Notes: generated by a model from the letters alone, not told the origin. A stretch of DNA of 29,995 nt from Conidiobolus incongruus B7586 (GCA_000697335.1 JNEM01017016.1:1-29995); one strand, 5' to 3'. Shown: positions 10,925 through 23,069, numbered from the stretch's first letter. Made by a program: numbers and translations.

Positions 10925-13900
10925 CTTTTTTAATAAGTTTTTTAGAAGAGACACACTCCCTAATTTTTTACAAATAGGTATAATAAGCTAAAGTATTCTT
11001 AATATTTTCTAGAGGTTCTTATGTAGCTTCTTTAATAAGATAACCCATCTATTTTATATAAAAATAAAGTTTATTCCTAATAAATTTAGATTTAATTATA
11101 TAATCAACATAGTATTTTTTTTCTCTATCTTAATTAATAATTAGATCTAGTTTTGGGGTTTTTAATCAATTAAGAAAAGTGTTAAAATCTTTAAAGTATA
11201 GTTTAATTTTAGATATGTGAAAGGTAAAGTTGATCCTTAAAGTTAGAGGTAATTCTAAGGTAATATTTTTAAAATTTAAATTAATAGATTAAATTTTATA
11301 GGGACTATAATATAATAGTAAGTATTTGGGATTTAAGCCAAATTTAAGTAAGGTAGGTTTAAGGATAAATTGTTCTAAGTATACAAATATACTAGTTTCA
11401 TATTTAAGAGGGTTTCTAGATAACTTTAAGTATTGTTATTCTATGATCCTTTAATTTTCTTCTAAGTTAAATTTAACAAGAGAATTAATATGTTTGATAT
11501 TAGATTAAAATTCAACAATATTTAAAGGTAAGTTGATTTAAAGTTTTAAAGTAATTATTAAGTTAAGATGTTTATTATAATTGATGAAATAAAGGCTAAA
11601 ACCTGTTGATTTATTGATAAAGGTGTTGAATGAATATTAGAGTTAGTAGATATAGGTATCTTAATTTAACTAATTAGTGTTAATATAAGCTTTAATCATT
11701 TGCTTTAAGGTTTTAATAGTTCTTTCAACAAGTTTATTAGTTTAGTGATAATTAGTAGTAGACATAGCTAGGTTAATTTTAAAGGAAAAAAATAGTAACT
11801 TTTAAAATTAAGAGTTGAATTGTATATTTCTATCAGATATAATAATTTGTAGAATTCTATAGTGGGTAAAGATATTAAAGAATAACAATTATATAATATC
11901 TTTAGCTGTAGAAGTTTTGAAACAAGGAATAAAATAAATATATTTGGAAAATGAATCAATTATAATTAGTAAGTTATTATAACCATTTGTTGATTTAAGG
12001 ATTTCTATGAAATCAAACTAGATTTGTTGTTAAATTTTATTAGGGACTTATAAAGGAATAAGTTTACCATATTTTAGTTGAGTATTATATTTAGTTCTTT
12101 AGTATATATCACAGGTATTAGTGTATTTCTAAATTGATTTAACTAGGGAAAGCTAGTAATACTTTATTTTAATTCTCTTAGCAGTTTTTAACTAGTTTTA
12201 ATGTCCTTTAACAAGTAAATTATAGCATTCATCAAATATTGTTTGTTAAATCTTGAGAATGTTAGGAATATATAGACAATTATTATAGTATAGTAAGTTA
12301 TTGATAATTTTAAATCTTTTAACATATTTTAGTTAGTTTTCTAATAGTTTAAAGAGTTCTTCTTTAACTAAAATAAAGAAATTATTATTTAACAATGTTT
12401 CTTGAAATAGTTTAATAAATTTTTTATTTCTTTCATTAATAATCATTAAGTTAATATTTGCTAGATTTTTATAATTAGAACAAAAGGGTAAGTATGTAAG
12501 ATTTTTTAACAAAGTATCTACAACATAGTTTTATTAACCTAGAAGATATTAAATAAAGAAAAGGTAAGCTTAGATAGTTTTAATCCATCTAACTTATTTT
12601 CTTGATAAATACTTCTGAGTATTTAAGTAGATAAGTGATTTATAATTTGTAAGTACTAAGAAAAAGTTGTAGGATAAGAAATGTAAGTGATTTTTGATTA
12701 TTTTTACTAAAGCAAAGAGTTTTTATTTATAGACTAGGTATTTCAATTCAGCTGGTTTTATTTTTCTTAACCAGAATGTTATTAATTTTAAGGTAACATT
12801 TGTAAAGTTAAACTCAACCTATTCTCCCTTATTTATTATTTTATCTTATAGTTATAGGGTAAAATATAAATTAAATTCAAACTAGGTTAATTATTTATTA
12901 ATTGTAAAAAAACTAAAGTTAGTAAAAATAATAGTAGGTAGTTTTAGATTAAAGATAGATAAAGCAAAAGCATTGGTAATATAGAAAATCAAAACATTTA
13001 TATAGAAAGTGTGTAGTGGGGTTTATTCAAAAGGAGAGTTTTTCTTTAAGAGATTAGTAAAAAAAGTAGCAAGTTCAACAAAAGAATCAATGAGATCTTT
13101 AAAGTAATTCAATAATCTAAGTATAAACATAAGTTAATCTTTGTTTATAGGTATAGTAAAAGCTTTAACACTATTGAGTTTAGTTGGATCAATACTAATT
13201 CTTTAAAAGGAAACAATATAACCACAAAAAAAATAGAAGATGTATTAAAGATATATTTTAATAGTTTTAAAGGTAATTTATGTTCTTGAATAATTTATAA
13301 GATTTAATTAACATGTTAAATATATTCTTCTTTAGTTTTTGAATAGATCAGGATATTATCAAGGTAGGTGATAACAAAGTTATTAAAGACAAGGTTAAAA
13401 AGGGAATTGATGAATTAAATAAAAGTTGCAAAAGCATTACACAATTTAAAATTTATAACAGTAAATTTATAGTAGCTTAAAAGAGTATTAAAAGTAATTA
13501 AAGGGATAGAGTTTTCTTCAACTCTAATATTGTAATATCTATTCCTAACATCTAGTTTAGTAAATATAGTTGATTTAAGTAGTTTATCCCTAACATCATA
13601 TAGGTTTAATAATAGAGTTTTATCCTTAATAGTTTTAAAGTTTAAAACACAGTTATCAATATATAATCTTTAACCACCATTAGCCTTTTATACAAAGAAG
13701 ATTAGAGATTTTTATAATAAGGAAGAAGGTCTAATATACCTATTTTCAAATAGTTTTTAGATTTCTTCTTTTAAAGTTTAGTATTATTCAAGAAATAAAT
13801 GGTAAGTAAGCTTTAAGTATAGTTGTATACTAGGGATTAATTTAATTTTGTGTTTAATATTATGTTTAGATGGTAATTTATTCACAGGTTCAAAAACATT

Positions 13901-15840
13901 AGCAAATTAACTTATTGTATTGTATAAGAAATGGTTATTAGATATAACTTCATTAAAATCAACAGATAAAGTGTTGATAGATGAATAATAAACAGATACA
14001 TATCTCTATAGATTATTTAAGTTTTTGATTAGCTTTTTACATTGATTTTTACTTATAATAATAGAATTATTTACCACAATTGTAAAGTTAGTGTTAGGTA
14101 AAGTATTTAATAGTTTTATAGTAGGGTAATGTAGATTTTTTGAGATTAATTCTACTAATTTTTTTTAGAATATGAAAAAAATAGATTTGTAGCTTTTTAA
14201 AGTAATATCTATAGATATAAAACTGTGATATTTAAACTAATTTTAACCTAGTATAAAATTATAACTAATGTTGCTAACTAGGAATTTAATATATTGGGAG
14301 TAGTTAGGGGGTAATGATAAATATCCAGATACAGTGCCAGATGCTTATTCTATTGAGTTGTTAGCATATTTAATTATTAAGTTGCTTTTTTAAGTAGGTA
14401 AAGATAGCTTTACAACAATAAAAGAGGAGATAATACAACTAGAACAACTAAAGTTAATTAGAACACTAACAGGTATATCTATAAAAGAACTAGTTAACAC
14501 AAATAATAGGGTGATAGTTAAAGGTAAAAAATTACAGGGTAGATTAGTTACTAGAGTATTTCTAGTTTCTAATAGTTTAATCAGTTGGATTTCTCTAGTA
14601 TACATAGTTTGATTTGTGGAATTATTGGTTTATTAGAACTTTTGTGGATTAGATTAGAATTTGCTAACTAATTGTGAAAAAGGTGATTCTAGGGTTATAT
14701 TAATATTATTCAAATTTAATTTATAGTTGGCAAATTAAAATTATTGAAAATTAGATTAGTGTTGTTTCTTAAAGGGATATTTGTTAGCTTTATAGTTAAC
14801 TTAAGTTTTTCAGCAATAATAACAACCTTTGTTTATTCTCAAGTAAGCTTTAGCTTCTTTACTAAAGGTTTTCTTATAAAGCTTTAAAGCAGAAACATCT
14901 ATCATTTGAAACTTAAGTGGGTTAAAGTAAAGTTTAAAAGATTAATTTTTAGGGTGGGAAAATTTAGTTATAGAGTAAAAGATATCATCAATTATAATTG
15001 CTGTATCACAAATGTTAGAAAAAAACATATTATCAAAGTGTTCCCTACTAACTAACTAAAGCTTCACTTAAAGGTTAAGGCATTGTAATAGTTTGTGGAT
15101 TTATTCTTCTTCAGTGATATTTAATATATTTAAGCATATCTCATTAAATTTCTCAATTAATTATTTTGTAGAAGTTTTTTATTTAAGCTAGGAAAGCTTT
15201 TCTCTTATTAATCAAACTTAATCTTTTAGGTAATACCTCTCTTTAAAGGCTTTTTCCAATTGTTTAAAAGTTTATATCTTTATAGTAAGCTATCCTCCTA
15301 AAGATTCTTTAGGATTAAACTTATAATGAGTTAATTACTAAATATAAGCAAATTTTTCCAAAAAAAAGTAGCTAATTTAAAGATATTCTTTAGATCTTCA
15401 TCAAGAATTAAATTAAAGTAATTCTTTATGTTTTTAAAATAGTTTTCAAGCTTGTAAAGGTTTTTTAAGCTATCATAAATAGTTAATTTGTTTTTAAAGA
15501 TACTAAAGAGGTGGTTTAATATATTAACTATAGTAAAGTGGCTGGTTTGTTAGATTTAAGCTTTTTGAGACATATTTTTTTCAATTAAAAGTTTTCTAAT
15601 ATAAGCTTCTTAGAGGGTAGTAAGCTTTTAAAAACTAAAGTTTTAGATTCACTCAGTAATTAAGCTACTATCATTATTAAAATAATATAAGGGTATCTCT
15701 TTTTTTAGTGGTATTATAGTGTATAGTATTAAATTTAAATGAAATAAATTATAAATAAGATTTAAAATAGTAATAGATAGGTTAGATACAAGTAGTTATT
15801 AATTTCTAGTAGGTTTTTAATAGTTTTGTCACTGCTACTA
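10925..15840 (-). pseudogene. Decayed gag-pol region of element B
   Basis: Remnant coding region of the chromovirus between its two LTRs. Gag, zinc knuckle, protease, reverse transcriptase, RNase H, integrase core and chromodomain can all be placed from short stretches of family-like sequence, in that order on the minus strand. It is disrupted throughout. The short open frames at 11768-11959 and 14390-14605 are fragments of this fossil or chance frames, not genes. Confidence 0.85.
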
Positions 15841-16239
15841 TATAAGTATAGTGGTAGTTAAACTAATATAGTGTAGAGGAAAACTTAATATAAAAGTAGT
15901 GTGGTATAGAATGTAGTAATATAATGTAGCTGTAGTGTGCAAGTGTAAACAAAGTTTAATTAAGCTTCAAACTAGGATGAGTCACTGATATATTAAGATT
16001 TATATTAGGTAGTGCTAATATCCTACAATATTAACAAAATATAGTCTCAATCTTAGAAATAGTGTAAAAGTAAAAATAGTAAGAATTAAGAGGAAAAAAG
16101 AAGAACCTAGTTTATTAGATAATTTAATACTATTTATACAATTAATTTAACTATATAAGTATAAATTAATCATATAATTTATAGTTAATTAGATTATATG
16201 AAAGTGTATATAAGAATTTAAAGAACTAGTCTCTTAACA
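15841..16239 (-). repeat. Element B 5' LTR
   Basis: 399 bases. Read on the minus strand it begins TGTTAAGAGACTAG, keeping the canonical TG start, and its other end is shared with the other three LTR copies. It is the least AT-shifted of the four LTRs in the window. Confidence 0.9.
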
Positions 16240-16244
16240 AGATA
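16240..16244. repeat. Target-site duplication of element B, right copy (AGATA)
   Basis: Matches 10523-10527 exactly; see element B. Confidence 0.85.
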
Positions 16245-18209
16245 ATTATCTTAATTTAAATTTAATTTATATTTTACCCTTTAACTATAAGATAAAATAA
16301 TAAATAAAAAAGAACAAGTTAAATTTAACCTTATAAGTATTACCTTAAAGCTTATAACATATTAGTTAAAAAAAATAAAGCTAGCTAAATTAAAATACCT
16401 AGTTTATAAATAAAAACTTTTTACTTTAGTAGATATAATTAAAAATCATTTATATTTCTTGTTTTACAACCTTTTCTTAATATTTACAAATTATAAATCA
16501 CTTATCTACTTAAATACTTAAAAGTATTTATTAAAAAAATAAACTAGATAAATTAAAACTATCTAAGCTTACCTTTTCTTTATCTAATATCTCTTAGGTT
16601 AATAAAATTATATTATAGATACTTTGTTAAAAAATCTTATATACTTATCCTTTTATTTTAATTATAAAAACCCAGCAGATATTAATATAATAATTAATAA
16701 TAAAGGAAATAAAAAATTCATTAAACTATTTTAAAAAACACTATTAAAAAATGATTTCTATATTTTAATTAAAGAAAAACTTTTTAAACTATTAAAAAAC
16801 TAACTAAAATATGTTAAAAAATTTAAAATCATTGATAACTTATTATATCATAATAATTGTTTATATATCCCTAATATTCTTAAGATTTAATAAGCAATAT
16901 TTAATGAGTGTTATAATTTACTTGTTAAAAAATATTAAAACTAGTTAAAAACTACTAAGAGAATTAAAATAAAATATTACTAACTTTTTTTAGTTAAATT
17001 AATTCAGAAATACACTAATACTTGTGATATATGTTAAAGAACTAAATATAATACCTAATTAAAATATAATAAACTTATTTTGCTATAAGTCTCTAATAAA
17101 ACTTAATAACAAATCCAACTTAATTTTATAGAAATCTTAAAATTAACAACTAATTATAATAACTTATTAATTGTAATTAATTTATTCTCTAAATATATTT
17201 ATTTTATTTTTTGTTATAAAACTTTATAGCTAAAGATATTATAAAATTATTATTCTCTAATATTTTTACCTATTATAAAATTTTACAAATTATTATATCT
17301 GATAAAGATATATAATTTAACTCTTAATATTAGAAGTTACTAACTTCTTCTTTTAAAGTTAATCTAGCTATATTTACTACTAATTATTATTAAATTAATA
17401 AACTTGTTGAAAAAACTATTAAAACCTTAAAGTAAATAATTAAAGTTTATATTAACATTAATTAGTTAAATTAAGATACTTTTATCTACTAACTTTAATA
17501 TTCATTTAATACTTTTATTAATAAATCAACAGGTTTTAGCTTTTATTTTTTTAATTATAATAAATATCCTAATTTAATAATTGTTCTAAAACTTTAAATC
17601 AATATACTTTTAAATATTATTGAATTTTAATTTAATATCAAATATATAATTGCCTTATTAAATTTAACTTGGAAGAGAATTAAAAGATTATAGAATAACA
17701 ATATTTAAAGTTATTTAGGAATCCTCTTAAATATAAAACTAATATATTTATATACTTAGAATAATTTGTCCTTAAACCTACTTTATTTAAATCTAACTTA
17801 AATCTAAAATATTTGCTATTATATTATAATCCCTATAAAATTTAAACTATTAATTTAAATTTTGAAAATATTACCTTAGAATTACCCCCAACTTTAAAGA
17901 TCAACTTTATCTTTTATATATCCAAAATCAAACCTTATTTTAAAGATTTTAATATTTTTCTTAATTAATTAAAAGCTTTAAAACTAGATCTAATTATTAA
18001 TTAAGATAAAGAAGAAGAATACTATGTTAATTACATAATTAAATCTAAATTTATTAGGAATAAGCTTTATTTTTATATAAAATAGATAGGTTATCCTATT
18101 AAAGAAGTTATATAAGAACCCCTAGAAAATATTAAGAATATTTTAGCTTATTATACCTATTTATAAAAATCTAAAGAGTATATCTCTTTTAAAAAACCTA
18201 CTAGGGGAA

Positions 18210-18602
18210 TATTAAAAAACTAGTTTTTTAAATTCTTATATATATCTTCATATAGTTCAATTAACTATAAATTATATAATTAATTTATACTTTTATAGCT
18301 AAATTAATTATATAAATAATATTGAATTATTTGATAAATTAGGTTTTTTTTTTCTTAATTTTTATTATTCTTTACCTTTTTACTATTTCTAAAATTAAAA
18401 CTATATCTTGTTAATATTATAGTATATTAGTACTACCTAATATAAATATTAATATATTAGTGACTTATCCCAGTTTGAAGCTTAATTAAACTTTGCTTAT
18501 ATTTGCATGCTATAGCTATATTATAATACCACATTCTATGTTATACTATTCTTATATTAAGTTTTCCTCTGTATTATATTAGTATTTACCACCACATTTA
18601 TA
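18210..18602 (+). repeat. Element A 3' LTR
   Basis: 393 bases, colinear with 7188-7582. Differences between the two A LTRs are mostly C/T and G/A exchanges. It is preceded by the purine tract AGGGGAA. Confidence 0.88.
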
Positions 18603-18607
18603 AAAAT
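18603..18607. repeat. Target-site duplication of element A, right copy (AAAAT)
   Basis: Matches 7183-7187 exactly and marks the right border of the nested element pair. Confidence 0.8.
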
Positions 18608-21060
18608 AATAAACTTTTAACTTATTTTTTATTTTATTATAAATAATAAAGTAATATTAGAAATTAATCTTTTAAATTTTGATAAGTTTGAATAATATTC
18701 TTTTAAATATTAAAATAATAAATCTAATAATAAATAATAATTTTAAAGAGTTTATAGTTGAAATTTAAAAATATTAAATTAAAAGATTTTTGATAATTAT
18801 TATTTAATTTAAGAATAATTAAATTTAATTTTTAATTAAATATAGTTTGATAAAAAACAAATATATATATAGTTTAAAAATATCAATTCTATTATTTTAT
18901 ATTTATATTTAATGTTTCAAAAATTACAATATGCTTGAAAAATCAAAAATTAATTAATTTTTCATTTTTTTTCTTTTAAAAATAAAAGATTTAAGTTTAT
19001 ATAAATTATATATTAGAATTAATATTAATAATTGAATACTTTAATTATAATACAAAATATATTTATTTATATTGATTAATAAATCAATATTGAGAATAAA
19101 TAAATTTCATTTTAATTATTATATATTGTTTAAGTTAACAATATACAATTATTTAGATTTTAAAAGGAATCATTTATAACAATTACTTAGTCTATATAAT
19201 TAAATATTTTAATTATTTTTCCAGATTTATTTTATAAAAATTTTAATATAACAGAATAAAGTAAGTAGAATGTAAATCCGAAATATGGTAATTTTTTTTT
19301 AATATTTTAATATTTTTCTTAAGTTTAAATGTTATTTACTTATTAATTATTATAATGTCAATGTTTAAATTTTAAAAATCATTTCAATATATAAATTTAA
19401 GTTTTTGCATAATATTTTAAGAAAAAGTAATATATATATATACATATATATTAATAGTAAGTATCCATATAATAACTGAATAAAATTATACTCTTAAAAG
19501 TATTAATTAAATAAATATTATTTAATTTGATTAGTGTATCAGAAAACTATAAATTCAATTATAAAAATTTAAAATAATTGAGTTTTTAAAGTTATTAGTA
19601 AATAATCATAAAATGGAAAAATATTTGTAATTTAAATTTTTATAAATATTTCAAATTAATTAATTAATATAGCTATTGTTTTGAAATTGCTTTTCTTAAA
19701 AATAATGAAATAGAAAACTTCATTACTTTTAGTGATAATACACATATTTGGATGGTATTAATGGGTTAAAATATTTAGTATATATCTCAATTAGATAATC
19801 AAAAACGAATGGATATATGTTATTTAGATATATTAAAATATTATTGCCATCAGTTTGGATTGATCCATATATGAATTGGAATTAATTTAATACTCTATTA
19901 TAAATATTTTTGATTTTAGAAATTTATAATTACATATAATTTAATAAATTTTATATTAATTTAAGTCTTTAAATTGTCAAATATCAATAAATAATTTAAA
20001 AATGTCCAAATTATATTAAAATTAACTTATTAATTGAACTAATTAGTTAAAAATATTTTATGATTTTAGATATGAAAAATAAAAATATATAAAATGATCC
20101 AGAGTCAGTAACATATTTTTCCAGCAAGTTAACTACTGGTGAGTTCGATAAATTGGTGGTACATAAAAATAAATACTAAATAGATTCTTTATAGCTTATA
20201 TTTTAAATTTAAAAATATATAAATTAAAATTAATTTTCCTTAATTTTGAAATATCATACAAAAACTAATAAAATTATTTTGATTGAAATAGATTATGTGA
20301 AAATTAATTACAATATATCAATTAACACTTACATGAATATTTTTTTTTCAAATTATATTCAAAATGATAGAATTTTTCTACTTGGAAATTAAATATTTCA
20401 TTAAAAATTATAATTATTAGATAATAATAAATTGTTAATAATATATAAAAAATCAATGTAAGGTATATTAATAATTAAATTTGAATAATTTAATATTATT
20501 CATAAAATTTTAATATGAATTAAGAGAAAAATATATTAAAATATATCTTTCATATTTTAAAGATATATATATATATCAACAATTTATATTATTATATTGA
20601 AAAAGAATATTAATTATTATTTTTCTTTTCAAAAATAATTATTTTATATTAATTTATTGGAATAATTATGATTCAAAATTAAAATATATTGATAACCTTT
20701 TCTAAATATAGAAAATCAAATTTTTAATTTAAAATTAAATATTAATTAATTAAATTTTTAAACTCCGAAAAAAATTTTTTTTTATAATAATTAATATTGG
20801 AATAAAATCAGTGAATAAAAGCTTTTAAATGAAGTATATATTAATATGAATTTTAATAAACAATAAATAAAGAAAAAAATATTGCTTTAAATTTTAGAGA
20901 GAAAAAGTTTATTGCAATTGACCAAATTTGATAATCTTTTTTAAGTTTTTCATATTGAGAATTATTGTTATTATGATTTTAAAAAAATATTAATAAGCTA
21001 ACAAATCTAATATATCAATATCATATTGATATCCAATTAATCCAATTTATTTAATAAAAA
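18608..21060. other. AT-rich non-coding region
   Basis: About 2.4 kb of extremely AT-rich DNA with no supportable gene or RNA. A small less-biased patch at about 20100-20165 has no recognisable feature. Short (TA)n runs occur, for example near 19430-19450 and 20560-20577. Confidence 0.6.
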
Positions 21061-21375
21061 AATAATGTAAATGGAGTCAGTAGTAATAAAAATTCATTTC
21101 TAGTTGTTGTTGTTGGTGTCTATACTATAATAATATGGGTCAATGAATTGATCATTCACTACATTGTTGAAAGATGCTAGTGGTATTAATAATCAGTGAA
21201 GCTAAACTTATATAGGTGAGAAATATTTGGTATGGTGATGGTAATTACAATGGGAATAGGAACTCGGTTATATTAATCAACTTTTCAAGAATAAACACAC
21301 TGGTAATTGAAGACATGTTGTTGATGATACGCAATTAATTTTAGATAGGCCAAAATTCAATTTGATAATGATCTG
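21061..21375 (-). other. Probable 3' UTR / downstream flank of the Myb/SANT-like gene
   Basis: Base composition rises to near-genic levels for about 300 bases right after the stop codon of the minus-strand gene, without a reading frame. It most likely contains its 3' UTR and poly(A) site. The near-palindrome TGAATTGATCATTCA occurs around 21143-21157. Confidence 0.4.
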
Positions 21376-22567
21376 CTAAAATTGGTCTCCTTTCCTCTGT
21401 TCACGAATTTCGGAGACCAGATCAATTAAAATTTGAGTTTGCTTTTCAAGTTTCTGATTGAGAGAGATTAAATTCTGTGAGATTAGATCAAGCTGTGCCT
21501 GATTCCGATTGCGTTCCATAACCATATCTTGACGTTGTTCCTCCAGATATCGCTCTTGGGTCTCGAGCAAATGAAGCTTCTTTCGAAGCACTTGCGATTG
21601 GAGAGGGCTTAAATCAGTGTCATCATATATGGGTGAATAAGATTCATTTTGGTGTTGATGACTGCTAACCACGGAATAATTGCGCTCGAATCTTTCGTTT
21701 GGGTGTTGACCGTCTATTTGTTAGAAAATAAAAAATTAGAAACTGTATATAAATATCTGATTAATTATACTCACTTGATGGCATTAATCGTTTAAAGCTC
21801 GTTGAAGGCATCGTTTCTCCTCTGGTTGGAGGGGGACGATTGAAAGTGGTTGTATTACTAGGAATTGAGGAAGTTGTAGCATTCCTGGGTTTGTTTACAG
21901 GAGCCCCTCCTGGGGGATTGGGATAGTTGCTCTTGATCTGACTGGGACGAATTGGCTTGGGGAGGTAAAAATAAGTTTGGGAATTTTCGTTCTTTTTTCC
22001 TGGAAGGTGGCCAGCAGGGCCTGCTCCCATAGAAAGGGTCTGGGAGCGCAATGGAGCGGAAGGTGCGTGGGACGGTTTATGCTCCGAACCAAATATATCA
22101 TCCATAAGCGAAAAATATTGAAAAGCCTTGCAGTTAATTTCCCTTTGTTTTTCAGGACTGGTTGTTCGATCCATTGAACTCCGAATTTTAATTAATTTAT
22201 ATTTTTCGCCTAAAAACTCTAACTGGCTCTGGATCTGACTAGCAGTCTTGTTAATATTTAACTTTTGCTCCATCACTTTATACTGAGTTAGTGCAGACGC
22301 TCTAAAATTTGCCAAATTTTCCCTATTGGATAACCAGTTGAGCACTTTGAGAATCTCTTCATGAGTCCAAGACTGCGAATTTGTTTTATTGGTTTTAGTT
22401 TGTTTAGATACTGCCTCTTCTTCGTCTTCCTTTTCTCTTTTAATTGGGACTGTTGAAATAGCTTGACTGATTGGGGCAACGCGATTAGAAGTCATAATAG
22501 GGGGCTTATTATAAGTTGGAGGGTTTGAAGGAGGTTGAGTTACTGTTGCCTTTCCCATATTTATCAT
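21376..22567 (-). CDS. Uncharacterised Myb/SANT-like (trihelix-type) protein with C-terminal coiled coil, two exons
   Basis: Exon 1 is 21775-22567 and exon 2 is 21376-21713, joined over a 61-nt GT-AG intron (donor GTGAGTATAA, acceptor AAATAG) with the phase kept. The product is 376 residues. Residues about 42-53 are acidic/basic (KREKEDEEEAV), a possible nuclear-localisation region. Residues 66-160 (SWTHEEILKVLNWLSNREN to YFSLMDDIFG) look like a Myb/SANT-like helix-turn-helix domain with its tryptophans. Residues about 160-290 are Pro/Ser/Asn-rich and probably disordered. Residues 302-371 form a strongly heptad-like, Gln/Glu/Leu-rich coiled coil that suggests dimerisation. A DNA-binding or chromatin role is inference. 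The first in-frame ATG is at 22567; a second at 22558 (A at -3, G at +4) is an equally good start. The frame extends to 22582 only through a TTG. It has the codon look of a real gene in a GC-normal island between AT-rich blocks. A domesticated transposon-linked protein is an alternative. Confidence 0.8.
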
Positions 22568-22692
22568 AACAAGTTCAAGCAAAAATATCTGCTAAATATT
22601 AACTATTAAATTTTTAAACAGAATATAACTTTGAGTTAATATTATATCACTAATAAGACTGAACGATATTAATCAGACTAAAATACTAATGG

Positions 22693-22716
22693 AATAATAA
22701 TAATAATAATAATAAT
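22693..22716. repeat. (AAT)8 microsatellite
   Basis: Eight perfect AAT units about 125 bases upstream of the Myb/SANT-like gene start, probably in its 5' UTR or promoter. Confidence 0.9.
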
Positions 22717-22920
22717 TAATAGTAAATTAAATAGCAATCAAGGTGTAAAAATTATGATGCTGAAATGCGAAATAAAAAAGAAAGAAACATAAGAATGTAA
22801 TGAATAGTAAAACACCACAATATTATTATGTCAACGAAAGGTTTTACTTTCTATTCATTTTAACAGGAGAATTCAATTCATTCAATCAAATTCAATATTT
22901 CACCCTGAGTCAAGTACTAA

Positions 22921-23069
22921 ATTGGGATGGGTTGCATGATAGGGAAATGCTTAAGGTAAGTGAGCAGAGGCTATGGACCAATGAGATGCAGATCCGATTC
23001 CACTTTGATTGGTCAAAGTTGATACATAAGAAAATCTTAAACATCGTAGAAATTACCAGGTTTCATTGG
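22921..23069 (-). promoter_or_regulatory. CCAAT-box cluster upstream of the Myb/SANT-like gene
   Basis: Four CCAAT cores lie in 150 bases: ATTGG at 22921-22925, CCAAT at 22978-22982, ATTGG at 23008-23012 and ATTGG at 23065-23069. The third lies in a perfect inverted repeat, CTTTGA-TTGG-TCAAAG, at 23003-23018. The patch (about 22900-23100) is clearly less AT-rich than its surroundings and lies about 350-500 bases upstream of the ATG of the leftward gene, a place where fungal promoters carry HAP/NF-Y sites. It could also serve an unseen rightward gene, but no such gene is found. Confidence 0.5.

Larger units (their letters stand above)
10528..16239 (-). mobile_element. Ty3/Gypsy chromovirus, element B (fossil), inserted in element A
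   Basis: Second copy of the same family, 5712 bases, on the minus strand. Its 5' LTR is at 15841-16239, internal region 10925-15840 and 3' LTR at 10528-10924, with perfect AGATA duplications on both sides. Domains from right to left are gag (about 14840-15600), CCHC zinc knuckle (about 14790-14830), protease (about 14320-14560), reverse transcriptase (about 13250-14150), RNase H (about 12600-13000), integrase (about 11750-12300) and chromodomain (about 10980-11110). The whole length is present, but the coding region is broken by many changes, so it is inactive. It keeps more G and C than element A, as expected for a later arrival. Its LTR pair differs at roughly twenty positions by eye, nearly all transitions, so LTR divergence cannot be read as a simple clock. 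Confidence 0.93.
7188..18602 (+). mobile_element. Ty3/Gypsy chromovirus, element A (fossil), split by element B
   Basis: LTR retrotransposon on the plus strand. It has a 5' LTR at 7188-7582, an internal region 7583-10527 continuing at 16245-18209, and a 3' LTR at 18210-18602, flanked by AAAAT duplications. Without the insert and its duplicated target it is about 5.7 kb. Recognisable remnants in order are gag with a CCHC zinc knuckle (around 8590-8640), protease (about 8880-9100), reverse transcriptase (about 9350-10250), RNase H (from about 10380, interrupted by element B, resuming after it), integrase (about 16800-17400) and a chromodomain (about 18010-18150). This order, with the terminal chromodomain, defines a chromovirus. 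A purine tract (AGGGGAA) abuts the 3' LTR. The coding region is broken by dozens of changes, and the element is plainly a dead fossil. It is older than B, which sits inside it, and it is even more AT-shifted. Confidence 0.92.

Noticed and set aside
6013-18602. Mitochondrial DNA insertion, suggested by the extreme AT content
   Set aside because: The region contains LTR elements with target-site duplications, and no mitochondrial gene or rRNA was recognised.
22568-22582. N-terminal extension of the Myb/SANT-like protein to 22582
   Set aside because: The first codon there is TTG, not ATG; the first in-frame ATG is at 22567.
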